Shown one piece after another: positions 7,275 through 15,535 of a stretch of DNA of 64,000 nt. Positions within the stretch are counted from its first letter, which is position 1, and each line of letters opens with the position of its first letter. This DNA comes from Thiofaba sp039822285 (GTDB lineage: Bacteria; Pseudomonadota; Gammaproteobacteria; Halothiobacillales; Halothiobacillaceae): the NCBI RefSeq assembly GCF_039822285.1, contig NZ_JBAJEY010000001.1:62001-126000 (forward strand). Direction: 5' to 3'. The position numbers and the translations under genes were made by a program. The notes beneath the pieces were generated by a model. That model ran no database searches. It saw only the letters and a list, made by a program, of their open reading frames with translations, and was not told the DNA's origin.

Positions 7275-8186
7275 GCGGTCCAGCCCGATGGCCACCCCCG
7301 CGCTGGCGGGGAGGCCGGCGCGCAGGGCCTCGAGCAAGTGCTCATCGTACGGCATGGCCGGCAGGCCGCGCCGTTCGCGCTCAGCGTTGTCGGCGGCAAA
7401 GCGTCTTTCCTGCTCGTTGGCATCCTGCAGCTCGTCGAAGCCGTTGGCGAGTTCGAGCCCGCCCCAGAACAGCTCGAAGCGTGCCGCGACCTCCACCCCG
7501 TCGTGCATCATCCGCTTGGCCAGCGCGGCCTGCGAAGGCGGGAAGCCATGGATGAAGGTCAGCGCGTCAGTCGGCAGGCGCGGGGCGAGGGCGCCGGCGA
7601 ACAACAGGTCGAGCCAGTCGTCCTGGCTGAAGTGCTCGCCTTCCGCGACGTCCAGCCCATGCGCCATGGCGCAGGGGATCAGCGTCTTGATGTCAGCCGT
7701 CCACGGGTCGATCCCGATGTGCTCGATGAAGGCCTCCCGGTAGCCGATCCGTCGGCTGGTGCCGGGGCGGGAAGGCATGTCTTGGGCGAGGGCACGCACC
7801 AAGTCCTCGACCTCATCCATCAGGGCTGCGAGGCTGAATCCGGGCCGGTACCATTCGAGCAGGGTGAACTCGGGGTTGTGCCAGCGACCGATCTCGCCGC
7901 CGCGAAACACCTTGCTCACCTGGTAGATGGGCCCGCTGCCGGCGGCGAGCAGGCGTTTCATGAAGAACTCGGGCGAGGTGTGCAGGAAGCCGAGCTCGCC
8001 GCGCGCATCGCGCACCCGCAGGCTCTCGATATGCACGTCCGTGCTGGCCGCACGGGAGAGCAGCGGGGTTTCCACCTCCAGCACGCCGCGTGCCGCGAAA
8101 AAGGCCCGGAGCTTTGCCAGTAGCCGGGCGCGGGCGGTCAGGGCATCAAAGGAGGCGCCGGGTTGCCAGTCGCGGGGCGTCGGCAT
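7206..8186 (-). CDS. epmA: EF-P lysine ligase (GenX/PoxA/YjeA)
   Basis: 326 residues from ATG 8186. A class II lysyl-tRNA synthetase-like catalytic core without the anticodon-binding domain. Recognisable blocks are VETPLLSRAASTDVHIES, LHTSPEFFMKRLLAAG, FRGGEIGRWHNPEFTLLEWYR (motif 2), ELFWGGLELANGFDEL and GVAIGLDRLLARLLG (motif 3). It attaches (R)-beta-lysine to Lys34 of EF-P. The start overlaps the efp stop (TGATG), so efp-epmA is coupled. Its 3' end overlaps psd convergently by 69 bases. Confidence 0.95.
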   Translation of the reverse strand: MPTPRDWQPGASFDALTARARLLAKLRAFFAARGVLEVETPLLSRAASTDVHIESLRVRDARGELGFLHTSPEFFMKRLLAAGSGPIYQVSKVFRGGEIGRWHNPEFTLLEWYRPGFSLAALMDEVEDLVRALAQDMPSRPGTSRRIGYREAFIEHIGIDPWTADIKTLIPCAMAHGLDVAEGEHFSQDDWLDLLFAGALAPRLPTDALTFIHGFPPSQAALAKRMMHDGVEVAARFELFWGGLELANGFDELQDANEQERRFAADNAERERRGLPAMPYDEHLLEALRAGLPASAGVAIGLDRLLARLLGAGRLDEVLAFGIHRV

Positions 8187-8755
8187 CAGGCCTTGACGCG
8201 GGCGAGGTACTCGCCGGTGCGGGTATCGCAGCGGATGAGCTCGCCTTCCTCGATGAACAGCGGGACCTTGACCACGGCCCCGGTCTCGAGCCGGGCCGGT
8301 TTGGTGCCGCCGGTCGCGGTGTCGCCGCGTACGCCCGGATCGGTCTCGATCACCTTCAGTTCGACGAAGTTCGGCGGGGTGACGGCGATCGGCGCTCCGT
8401 TCCACAGGGTGAGGGTGCAGGTGTCGTTTTCCTTGAGCCAGAGCCTCGCGTCGCCGATGGTCTTTCCGTCTGCGGCCAGCTGTTCGAAGGTGACCGGGTC
8501 CATGAAGTGCCACTGTTCGCCGTCGTTGTAGAGGTACTGCATCTCGACCTCGAGCACGTCGGCCGCCTCGATGGATTCGCCTGATTTGAAGGTCTTCTCC
8601 AGCACGCGGCCGGTCTTGAGGTTGCGCAGCTTGACCCGGTTGAAGGCCTGACCCTTGCCGGGCTTGACGAACTCGTTTTCGAGCATGACGCAGGGGTCCC
8701 CGTCCAGCATGACTTTGAGGCCGGAGCGGAATTCGCTGGTGCTGTAGTACGCCAT
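8186..8755 (-). CDS. efp: Elongation factor P
   Basis: 189 residues, the normal EF-P length. The N-terminal KOW-like domain carries Lys34 in KPGKGQAFNRVK, the residue modified by EpmA, followed by the two OB-fold-like domains (ADVLEVEMQYLYNDG..., GVRGDTATGGTKPA). EF-P relieves ribosome stalling at polyproline stretches. First gene of efp-epmA, divergent from epmB, so all three activation genes sit together. Confidence 0.98.
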   Translation of the reverse strand: MAYYSTSEFRSGLKVMLDGDPCVMLENEFVKPGKGQAFNRVKLRNLKTGRVLEKTFKSGESIEAADVLEVEMQYLYNDGEQWHFMDPVTFEQLAADGKTIGDARLWLKENDTCTLTLWNGAPIAVTPPNFVELKVIETDPGVRGDTATGGTKPARLETGAVVKVPLFIEEGELIRCDTRTGEYLARVKA

Positions 8756-8788
8756 CGGACTCCTCCTGGGGGTGGATTGAGCCCAACC

Positions 8789-8794
8789 TATAAT
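8789..8794 (+). promoter_or_regulatory. TATAAT box giving a possibly leaderless epmB transcript
   Basis: A perfect TATAAT lies at 8789-8794, and the A of ATG 8801 is seven bases beyond it, the usual distance to a transcription start. No Shine-Dalgarno sequence precedes 8801. No good -35 is visible. If this -10 is used, the mRNA would begin at or next to the start codon. Confidence 0.45.
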
Positions 8795-8800
8795 AGTCCA

Positions 8801-9796
8801 ATGAAAAACCCTGCTTCCCCCGTGCGCTCGTGGCAGGCGCAGCTCGCCGCCTCGACCCTCAGCGGCGCCGATCTTGCCGCGGCGCTTGGGTTGCCCCCAT
8901 TACCTCCCGCTTCAGGGGCCGAGGGGCAGTTTCCGGTGCGCGTGCCGCCCGGATTCCTCGCCGCCATCGTGCCGGGGCAGGTGGATGATCCGCTGTTGCG
9001 TCAGGTTCTGCCCGTCCCGGAGGAAGAGGTCGCGGCGCCGGGTTTCGCGGCCGATCCCTTGGGGGAGGGTGCGGTCATGCCGCGGCCGGGGCTATTGCAC
9101 AAGTACCGCGGCCGTGTGTTGCTGATCGCCACCGGGGCCTGTGCCATCCATTGCCGCTATTGCTTCCGGCGTCATTTCCCCTACCAGCAGGCACATGCTG
9201 GGGGCGATGATTTTGCCGAGGCGCTGGAGTACATCGCCAAGGACGCCTCGATCCGCGAGGTCATCCTCAGCGGGGGCGACCCGCTGGTGCTGAATGACCG
9301 GCGGCTTGCTGCGCTCAGCGGGGCGCTGGCCGCCATTCCACATGTCGAGCGCCTGCGCATCCACACCCGCGTGCCGACCGTGCTGCCGGAGCGGATCAGC
9401 GATGAGTTCATCGCCTGGTTCGCCCCCCTCGGCTTGCGCAAGGTGGTCGTGGTGCATGTCAATCACGCCAACGAGCTTTCCTCCCCGGCACGCACGGCCC
9501 TGAAGAGGCTGCAGGAAGGCGGCGCGACCCTCCTCAATCAGGCGGTGCTTCTGCGCGGGGTGAACGACACGCTCGAGGCACAGGCGCAGCTGGCGGAGGC
9601 CCTGTTCAAGGCCGGTGTGCTGCCCTACTACCTGCACCTGCTCGATCGGGTACGGGGCGCGGCGCACTTCGAGGTTGGCGAGAGCGAGGCTCGGGCCCTG
9701 GTGGAGGCATTGCGTGCCCGATTGCCGGGCTACCTCGTTCCACGCCTGGTGTGGGAGGTGGCCGGGGCGCCGTCCAAGCGGCCCGTGGCGGATTGA
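8801..9796 (+). CDS. epmB: EF-P (R)-beta-lysylation protein, lysine 2,3-aminomutase-like
   Basis: 331 residues. A radical SAM enzyme with the cluster motif CAIHCRYCFRR (CxxxCxxC) near residues 112-122, the PLP-dependent lysine 2,3-aminomutase pattern (ILSGGDPLVLNDRRL, LRIHTRVPTVLPERI), and the short length typical of EpmB rather than KamA. It converts (S)-alpha-lysine to (R)-beta-lysine for EpmA. ATG 8801 is preferred; a TTG at 8777 in frame after a G-rich stretch is an alternative start. Confidence 0.93.
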   Translation: MKNPASPVRSWQAQLAASTLSGADLAAALGLPPLPPASGAEGQFPVRVPPGFLAAIVPGQVDDPLLRQVLPVPEEEVAAPGFAADPLGEGAVMPRPGLLHKYRGRVLLIATGACAIHCRYCFRRHFPYQQAHAGGDDFAEALEYIAKDASIREVILSGGDPLVLNDRRLAALSGALAAIPHVERLRIHTRVPTVLPERISDEFIAWFAPLGLRKVVVVHVNHANELSSPARTALKRLQEGGATLLNQAVLLRGVNDTLEAQAQLAEALFKAGVLPYYLHLLDRVRGAAHFEVGESEARALVEALRARLPGYLVPRLVWEVAGAPSKRPVAD

Positions 9797-9850
9797 TAAA
9801 GACGCAGAGATGTATGGTGATTTTTCCCGATTCGGGCCAAACTGAAAATT

Positions 9851-11596
9851 ATGGCTGAGATCCTGACCGCCCATGTGCTGAATGCCCCTGCCCAGTTGCA
9901 GGAGCATCTCGCCGTCCGCCTGACCGGCGATCCCGGCAGGGATGCCGATGCCCTCTGCGCCCTGCTCGAGGAGGGGCAGGTTGCGCGCCTGCGCGCGAAG
10001 GAGCGCTTGGCGTCCCTTGAGACGGTCTGGCCGAGTGCGGTCGATGCACTCAACCAGATCGAGCAGCGCGTCGCCAGCAACAGCATCCCGCTGTCATCGC
10101 ACATGGCCGGCATGGCGGCGTCGCATGCGCGCCTGGCCCAGGCCCTGCTTGGCCTGTTTCAGCAAGAGGTGGAGGACCTGCACGATAGCCGCGAACCGTG
10201 GTGGGGCATATCGAAGCGGCAGCTTGCCCTGACCCGCGCGGCGGACCTGCTCACCCGCATCGGCCTGATGTGCCGGCTGATCTACGTCAACCTGCCGCCC
10301 AACTTCTGGCAGCGCTTTCATGCCCTCCTGCTGGAGGGGGAGCGCACCCGGCACATGCAGGATCATCTGGAGTCGCGCCATGGCGAGCACGTCGAACCCA
10401 GCCTGGAAGAGCGCTACATCGCTTTTGCCCTGCTGGAGATGAGCATTCCCGACGGCTTGCCGCACCAGGAAATCCGGCCGTTGTACCAGTGTTTCCTCGA
10501 CCTTGCCGGCAGGACCCGCATCGTGCCGGTCGAGAGCCTGCCGGAGGATGTCTTCATTCATTTCGATCTCAAGGACGATCGTCCGCCCGAACTGGGCATG
10601 GGGCAGCGCCCCCTGCAGAGCGGTTCCATGCGCACCCTCCGTCTCGCGCCCGTGCTGGAGGCCCTCGATGGGCTGCTCGCAGCCCATCCTCACGACCACA
10701 TCTCTCTGGGCGATGGCGGGGCGATGCTCTCGCGCGGCACCCTCGAGCGCACACGGAGCCTCCTGCGCGAACGCGCCCGCCGGCACGTGCACCGTCAGAC
10801 GGCCGAGGGGCGGGTGCGCGTCTGGGCAGGCCGCAACAGTATCCTCCGCAAGCTTGGCGAGCGGGCGGGGAACAAGCCGGCCGCGTCGGCGGACATGCAT
10901 ATCCTGCGGGAAGGGATCGACAGTCCGCCCGATGAGACCCTGCACCTCCCTCCGCAGGCAGAACGCTCCCGGGCGGATGAACTTTGGGATAGGGTTGCGC
11001 ACCGCCATCTTGTGGAGGGCAGGGCCGTTGGGTTCGATCGGGGGGAGGCGGGGGCCCCGCCCCCGAGTGCTGCATCCGTCGACACGCCGATGGAGTGGCG
11101 GCTGGTGGATGTCAGCCCGGGTGGGCTGCACCTGCGCAGTCAGGGGGGGATTGCTGATCACCTGAACATGGGTGAACCGGTGCTGGTCGAGTTCCCCCAA
11201 GGTGCTCCCGGCGAGGAGGTCATCGGCATCCTGCGCTGGCTGCACACCCCTGCGGATCAGATCATGGACATGGGGCTTGAGATTATCGCCCACAGTGCTG
11301 TCCCGCTGCGGGTGTCGGGTGCCGGCTGCAACACCACCGTCTGGTTCGATGCCCTGTTGCTCACCCGCTCCAGGCTGGCCGATGGCCCGCTGCTCCTGCT
11401 GCCAAACCATGACTACAAGACCGGCGATCATGTCGTGACCCTCCGCGGCGGGGACTCGACCCCCATGCGACTTGGCGAGAGAATGCTCCAGACGGTCGCC
11501 GTGGCGATCTTCCGTTGCTGCTCGGAATCCCACGCGGATGCCGGGCAGGACCCAGCAAGGACCCCCTGCCGCCCCCTCATTGACGAGAAACCATGA
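9851..11596 (+). CDS. PilZ-domain protein, likely c-di-GMP receptor paired with FimX
   Basis: 581 residues. The first ~330 are helical and not assigned to a family I recognise. Around residues 415-500 there is PilZ-like sequence: MEWRLVDVSPGGLHLR (the [D/N]xSxxG motif) and an acidic-hydrophobic barrel continuing to VIGILRW. The upstream RxxxR motif is not clear. The gene overlaps the FimX-like gene by four bases (ATGA), so the two are coupled. That arrangement suggests a shared c-di-GMP pathway, probably type IV pilus or surface behaviour. No pilus genes are in the window. Start 9851 lacks an obvious ribosome site. Confidence 0.72.
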   Translation: MAEILTAHVLNAPAQLQEHLAVRLTGDPGRDADALCALLEEGQVARLRAKERLASLETVWPSAVDALNQIEQRVASNSIPLSSHMAGMAASHARLAQALLGLFQQEVEDLHDSREPWWGISKRQLALTRAADLLTRIGLMCRLIYVNLPPNFWQRFHALLLEGERTRHMQDHLESRHGEHVEPSLEERYIAFALLEMSIPDGLPHQEIRPLYQCFLDLAGRTRIVPVESLPEDVFIHFDLKDDRPPELGMGQRPLQSGSMRTLRLAPVLEALDGLLAAHPHDHISLGDGGAMLSRGTLERTRSLLRERARRHVHRQTAEGRVRVWAGRNSILRKLGERAGNKPAASADMHILREGIDSPPDETLHLPPQAERSRADELWDRVAHRHLVEGRAVGFDRGEAGAPPPSAASVDTPMEWRLVDVSPGGLHLRSQGGIADHLNMGEPVLVEFPQGAPGEEVIGILRWLHTPADQIMDMGLEIIAHSAVPLRVSGAGCNTTVWFDALLLTRSRLADGPLLLLPNHDYKTGDHVVTLRGGDSTPMRLGERMLQTVAVAIFRCCSESHADAGQDPARTPCRPLIDEKP

Positions 11597-13674
11597 GCCC
11601 CTCCCCCCTGCGTCTGATTGCCCTCCACGACTCCGTCAACGATGCCCTGGCGCTCGCCAGCCAGCTACGCAACGCGGGCATCCAGGCGAACGTGCGATAT
11701 GCCGAAGATCTGCCCCAGTTGCATGAGCTGCTGCGCGAGGATGAGCTGGACCTGATCCTGCACCTGCTCGAACTGCCCGAGCCCCGGCTGGCCGACGTGA
11801 CCGCCGCCGCACAGGGGCATGCGCCGGCCATCCCCGTGGTGGGCATGACCGCAAGCTACAGCGTCGAGGCCCTGCTCGACAGCATCAAGGCTGGCGCACG
11901 CGACCTCATCGATCTCAGCCATCCGGCCCATGTGCTGCACGTGATCCAGCGCGAGACCGGGGCGATGGACTGCGTGCGCAGGCTCAAACGCTTTGAGGGG
12001 ATGTACCAGGAATCGGAAAAGCGTTGCCATGCCCTGATGGAAAGTTCGCGTGACGCCATTGCCTATGTGCATGGCGGTATGCATGTCTTCGCCAACCCGG
12101 TCTACCTGGAGACGTTTGGTTTCGATCGCCTCGAGGATCTGGAAGGGTCGCCCTTGCTCGATCTGGTTCAGGCCGAGGATCAGCCGCGGATCCGCGAATA
12201 CATGCGCGGCCATTCGGATGCCAATCCCGCAGGCAAGCTGGAAGGGGTGAAGTTCAAGCGGCGTGATGGCCGTGTCCTTGCCGCAGCCATCGAGCTCTCT
12301 CCCGCAACCATCGAAGGCGAGCCGTGCACGCAGGTGATGATCCGCACCCAAGCCGATACCCAGGCACTTGAGGAGCAGATCAACTTCCTCAGCCAGCGCG
12401 ACCTGTTGACCGGTCTCTACAACCGCCAGTATTTCCTCTCCCGCCTGGAGGGCGCCCTGCAGCAGGCGCGCGAGGGCCAGTCCTCGGCCCTCATCCATAT
12501 CCAGATCACCAACGTCCCGGAGCTGAAGGGCAAGCTGGGCGTCGCGGGCCTGGACGTCCTGATCACCGACGCCGGCAAGCTGATCGAGAAGCTGGTCGGC
12601 CCGGAGATGCTCCTCTCCCGTTACAGCGCCCACGCCTTCGCCCTGCTCCTGCCCCTCGATGGCAGCCAGGAGGCCCCTGAAACCTTCGCTTTGCGCCTCC
12701 TGGCCGGCCTGACCCAGCATATCTTCGACGTGGGGGGGCAGTCCGCCACCCTCCAGGCCGCCGCCGGGATCGCGCTGCTTGACCAGGACACGCCGAACGT
12801 CAACGAGTTGCTCAACCGGGCCGAGCGGGCCACCCTGGATGCCGAGGCCAAGACCACGGAGCGGGTGGCCACCTACACCCCGAAAGAGGGCGAGGTGAGC
12901 CAGAGCGAGCAGGACGAGCAGTGGAGCCGCATGCTGCGCAACGCGCTGCGCAGCAACCGCTTCCGCCTGCTCTACCAACCCATGCTCAGCCTGGGCGGGG
13001 ATACTTCGCGCCAGCGCTACGAGGCCTTCCTGCGCCTGCTGGATGAGGAAAACCGTCCGATTTCCCCAAGCGAGTTCATGGCCGCGGCGGAACGCACCCA
13101 GATCAGCCACGCCCTGGACCGCTGGGTCATCCTGCATGCCCTGCAAGCCATCACCGAGGCGCGCCAGCGCGGCTTGAACGTGCAGCTCTTCGTCCGTCTC
13201 TCGGCCCGCTCCATCGCCGATCCGGAGTTCCCGGGCTGGCTCGGCGAGCGCCTGATGGCGATGCAGGTCCATGACGGATCCCTCGCCCTGGAGATGAGTG
13301 AGAAGGTCGCCATCGAGCACCTCAAGCAGGTCAAGGACCTTCAGCGCCAGCTCGGGGCCTTGAACTGCCCGCTGCTGCTGGATGGCTTCGGCCTTGGCGA
13401 CGATCCGTTCCGGATACTCAACTACATCGATGTGCAGTGGCTCAAGCTCGATCGGGGGCTGATGGAGTCCTTTGCCACCCACAAGGTCAACCAGGCCAAG
13501 GTGCGTGAGCTGATCAAGGCCATCAAACAGCGCGGCAGCGGCCAGCTGGTCGTCGCGAATGTGGAGAACGCCATGACCCTGCAGATCGTGCTGGGCGATG
13601 GTGCCGACTTCGTGCAGGGCAATTTCATCCAGGCCCCGGTCGAGCGGCTGGATTTCGACTTCAGCGCCTTCTGA
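11593..13674 (+). CDS. FimX-like REC-PAS-GGDEF-EAL protein with degenerate catalytic motifs
   Basis: 693 residues, almost the size of Pseudomonas FimX. Order: receiver-like domain (1-125) lacking a clear phosphoacceptor Asp, PAS domain (about 135-255), GGDEF domain (265-420) with YSAHAF at the signature site, EAL domain (440-690) with EAF for EAL, DGFGLG for DDFGTG and ANVEN for AEGVE. Loss of metal and catalytic residues predicts neither cyclase nor phosphodiesterase activity, but c-di-GMP binding through the EAL fold, as in FimX. Coupled to the PilZ gene upstream. Role in twitching is inferred. Confidence 0.85.
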   Translation: MSPSPLRLIALHDSVNDALALASQLRNAGIQANVRYAEDLPQLHELLREDELDLILHLLELPEPRLADVTAAAQGHAPAIPVVGMTASYSVEALLDSIKAGARDLIDLSHPAHVLHVIQRETGAMDCVRRLKRFEGMYQESEKRCHALMESSRDAIAYVHGGMHVFANPVYLETFGFDRLEDLEGSPLLDLVQAEDQPRIREYMRGHSDANPAGKLEGVKFKRRDGRVLAAAIELSPATIEGEPCTQVMIRTQADTQALEEQINFLSQRDLLTGLYNRQYFLSRLEGALQQAREGQSSALIHIQITNVPELKGKLGVAGLDVLITDAGKLIEKLVGPEMLLSRYSAHAFALLLPLDGSQEAPETFALRLLAGLTQHIFDVGGQSATLQAAAGIALLDQDTPNVNELLNRAERATLDAEAKTTERVATYTPKEGEVSQSEQDEQWSRMLRNALRSNRFRLLYQPMLSLGGDTSRQRYEAFLRLLDEENRPISPSEFMAAAERTQISHALDRWVILHALQAITEARQRGLNVQLFVRLSARSIADPEFPGWLGERLMAMQVHDGSLALEMSEKVAIEHLKQVKDLQRQLGALNCPLLLDGFGLGDDPFRILNYIDVQWLKLDRGLMESFATHKVNQAKVRELIKAIKQRGSGQLVVANVENAMTLQIVLGDGADFVQGNFIQAPVERLDFDFSAF

Positions 13675-13686
13675 CGGGACACGCCC

Positions 13687-14292
13687 ATGGCCGAACGCGA
13701 AGCTGGCGCAAGCCCGTCTGTCGCAGGAGCCTCGAGCACCGCCCCCTATCCCCGGAAGCGGCGCCTGTTCTTCGCCCTGTGGCCGGATGAATCCACCCGG
13801 GGGCGGCTGGCCGCGTTCCTTGAGGCGCTGCCGAAGGGGGACGGGCGTGACATGCGGGTGGAAAACCTGCACCTGACCCTCGCCTTCCTGGGCGATTGCG
13901 AGGAGGGGCTGCTGACCTGCCTCGACGAGGTCGGGGCCTCCCTGACGGGACAGCCGTTCGAACTGATCTTCGACCGACTCGGTCATTTCCAGCGCGCGCG
14001 CGTGCTCTGGCTCGGCGTCAGCCAGCCTCCCCGGGAATTGCTCGAATTGCAGGCGCGGCTGGTCGGCCTGCTTGCCAGCCGTTGCGGGTTGCCCGGAGAT
14101 GAGCGTCCCTTCGCCCCCCACCTCACCCTCCGGCGGGATGCCCGTCATCCCTGTCCATGGCCCGAGGACAGGCATCCCGTGGCCTGGCGGGTGGAGGGGG
14201 TCGTCCTGGTGGAGTCGCTCCATGGTCCGAACGGAGTGTGTTATCAACCGATTCGGGCATGGTCTCTGACGGAGACCCCGGTCGCTGAGTGA
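13687..14292 (+). CDS. thpR: RNA 2',3'-cyclic phosphodiesterase (2H family)
   Basis: 201 residues. Two HxTx motifs define the 2H phosphoesterase active site: HLTLAFLG near residue 62 and HLTLRRDA near residue 145. The start region RRLFFALWPDE is typical of ThpR/LigT, which opens 2',3'-cyclic phosphates on RNA ends. It follows the FimX-like gene by 12 bases and precedes rnfA by 60 bases. Confidence 0.92.
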   Translation: MAEREAGASPSVAGASSTAPYPRKRRLFFALWPDESTRGRLAAFLEALPKGDGRDMRVENLHLTLAFLGDCEEGLLTCLDEVGASLTGQPFELIFDRLGHFQRARVLWLGVSQPPRELLELQARLVGLLASRCGLPGDERPFAPHLTLRRDARHPCPWPEDRHPVAWRVEGVVLVESLHGPNGVCYQPIRAWSLTETPVAE

Positions 14293-14352
14293 GCCGCCTG
14301 GCCGCTTTTGGCGTAATATGACCGGCTGCCAATCCATCCTTCTGGCGGCGAA

Positions 14353-14934
14353 ATGACGGAATTCCTGCTCATCTTGGTCAGTACGGTCCTGGTCAACAAC
14401 TTCGTGCTGGTGAAGTTCCTTGGCCTGTGCCCGTTCATGGGCGTGTCCCGCAAGCTGGAAACGGCGATGGGCATGGGGCTTGCCACCACCTTCGTGCTGA
14501 CCCTCTCCTCCGTCTTGAGCTATCTGGCCCAGGCCTACCTGCTGGCCCCCTTCGGCCTCGAATACCTGCGCACCATCGCCTTCATCGTGCTGATCGCCGC
14601 GGTGGTCAATTTCACTGAGATGGCGCTGAAGAAGAGCAGCCCGCTGCTGCACAACGTGCTCGGCATCTACCTGCCGCTGATCACCACCAACTGCGCGGTG
14701 CTCGGCGTGGCCCTGCTGAATGTGCAGGAGGGGCATAACCTGGCCCAGACGGCGGTGTATGGCCTGGGCGCCGCGCTCGGGTTCACCCTGGTGCTGGTGC
14801 TGTTCGCTGCCATGCGCGAGCGCCTGGTGGCGGCGGACGTGCCTGCGTCGTTCCAGGGCACGCCCATTGGCCTCATCACCGCCGGGCTGATGGCCCTGGC
14901 CTTCATGGGCTTTGCGGGGTTGGTGAAGGTCTGA
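14353..14934 (+). CDS. rnfA: Rnf electron transport complex subunit A
   Basis: 193 residues, six predicted transmembrane helices, with typical RnfA/RsxA sequence (NNFVLVKFLGLCPFMGVS, TTNCAVLGVALLN). It forms part of the membrane core of the ion-translocating ferredoxin:NAD oxidoreductase, or of the SoxR-reducing complex in enteric bacteria. First gene of the rnfABCDGE cluster; one base separates its stop from rnfB. Confidence 0.97.
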   Translation: MTEFLLILVSTVLVNNFVLVKFLGLCPFMGVSRKLETAMGMGLATTFVLTLSSVLSYLAQAYLLAPFGLEYLRTIAFIVLIAAVVNFTEMALKKSSPLLHNVLGIYLPLITTNCAVLGVALLNVQEGHNLAQTAVYGLGAALGFTLVLVLFAAMRERLVAADVPASFQGTPIGLITAGLMALAFMGFAGLVKV

Positions 14935-14935
14935 C

Positions 14936-15535
14936 ATGCTCACCGCCCTCCTGATCTTCACCTTCTTTGCGCTCGTCCTTGGCGCGCTGCTGGGCTATGC
15001 CGGGCAGGCCTTCCGGGTGGAAGGCGACCCGCTTGCCGACAAGATCGATGCCCTGCTGCCCCAGACCCAGTGCGGCCAGTGCGGCTACCCCGGGTGCCGC
15101 CCGTATGCCGAGGCGATTGCCGAGGGTAGGGCGGACATCAACCGCTGCCCGCCGGGCGGCGAGGCGACCATCAAGGCCCTGGCCGACCTTCTGGGGGTGG
15201 AGCCCAAGCCGCTCGATGCCGAGGTCGGTGAGGAGAAGCCCAAGCGTGTGGCCTGGATCGACGAGCAGGTCTGCATCGGCTGTACCCTGTGCATCCAGGC
15301 CTGCCCGGTGGATGCCATCCTCGGCGCGCCCAAGCTGATGCATACCGTCATCGTCGATGAGTGCACCGGCTGCGAGCTGTGTGTCGCCCCCTGTCCGGTG
15401 GACTGCATCCACATGGTCCCGCTCAAGGTCGAGCTGGACCAGTGGCGCTGGCCGAACCCCGAGCAGCGACGCGAGATTGCCGAAGGTCCGGGCTCTGTCC
15501 ATGCGCCGTCCAAGCCTCTGGAGCAGCACGCATGA
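14936..15535 (+). CDS. rnfB: Rnf complex subunit B, iron-sulfur protein
   Basis: 199 residues. An N-terminal transmembrane anchor (1-25) is followed by the 4Fe-4S motif CGQCGYPGC and two ferredoxin-type clusters, CIGCTLCIQACP and CTGCELCVAPCP. It accepts electrons from ferredoxin and passes them on to the membrane subunits. Its stop overlaps the rnfC start (ATGA). Confidence 0.97.
   Translation: MLTALLIFTFFALVLGALLGYAGQAFRVEGDPLADKIDALLPQTQCGQCGYPGCRPYAEAIAEGRADINRCPPGGEATIKALADLLGVEPKPLDAEVGEEKPKRVAWIDEQVCIGCTLCIQACPVDAILGAPKLMHTVIVDECTGCELCVAPCPVDCIHMVPLKVELDQWRWPNPEQRREIAEGPGSVHAPSKPLEQHA

Noticed and set aside
8187..8801. N-terminal extension of epmA into efp
   Set aside because: The frame is open through efp but low in complexity; the ATG at 8186 gives the normal EpmA start and overlaps the efp stop.
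11665..14961. Open minus-strand frame of over 1000 codons
   Set aside because: It is antisense to the FimX-like, ThpR and rnfA genes, has Gln/His/Glu-rich composition typical of the reverse of GC-rich coding DNA, and matches no family.
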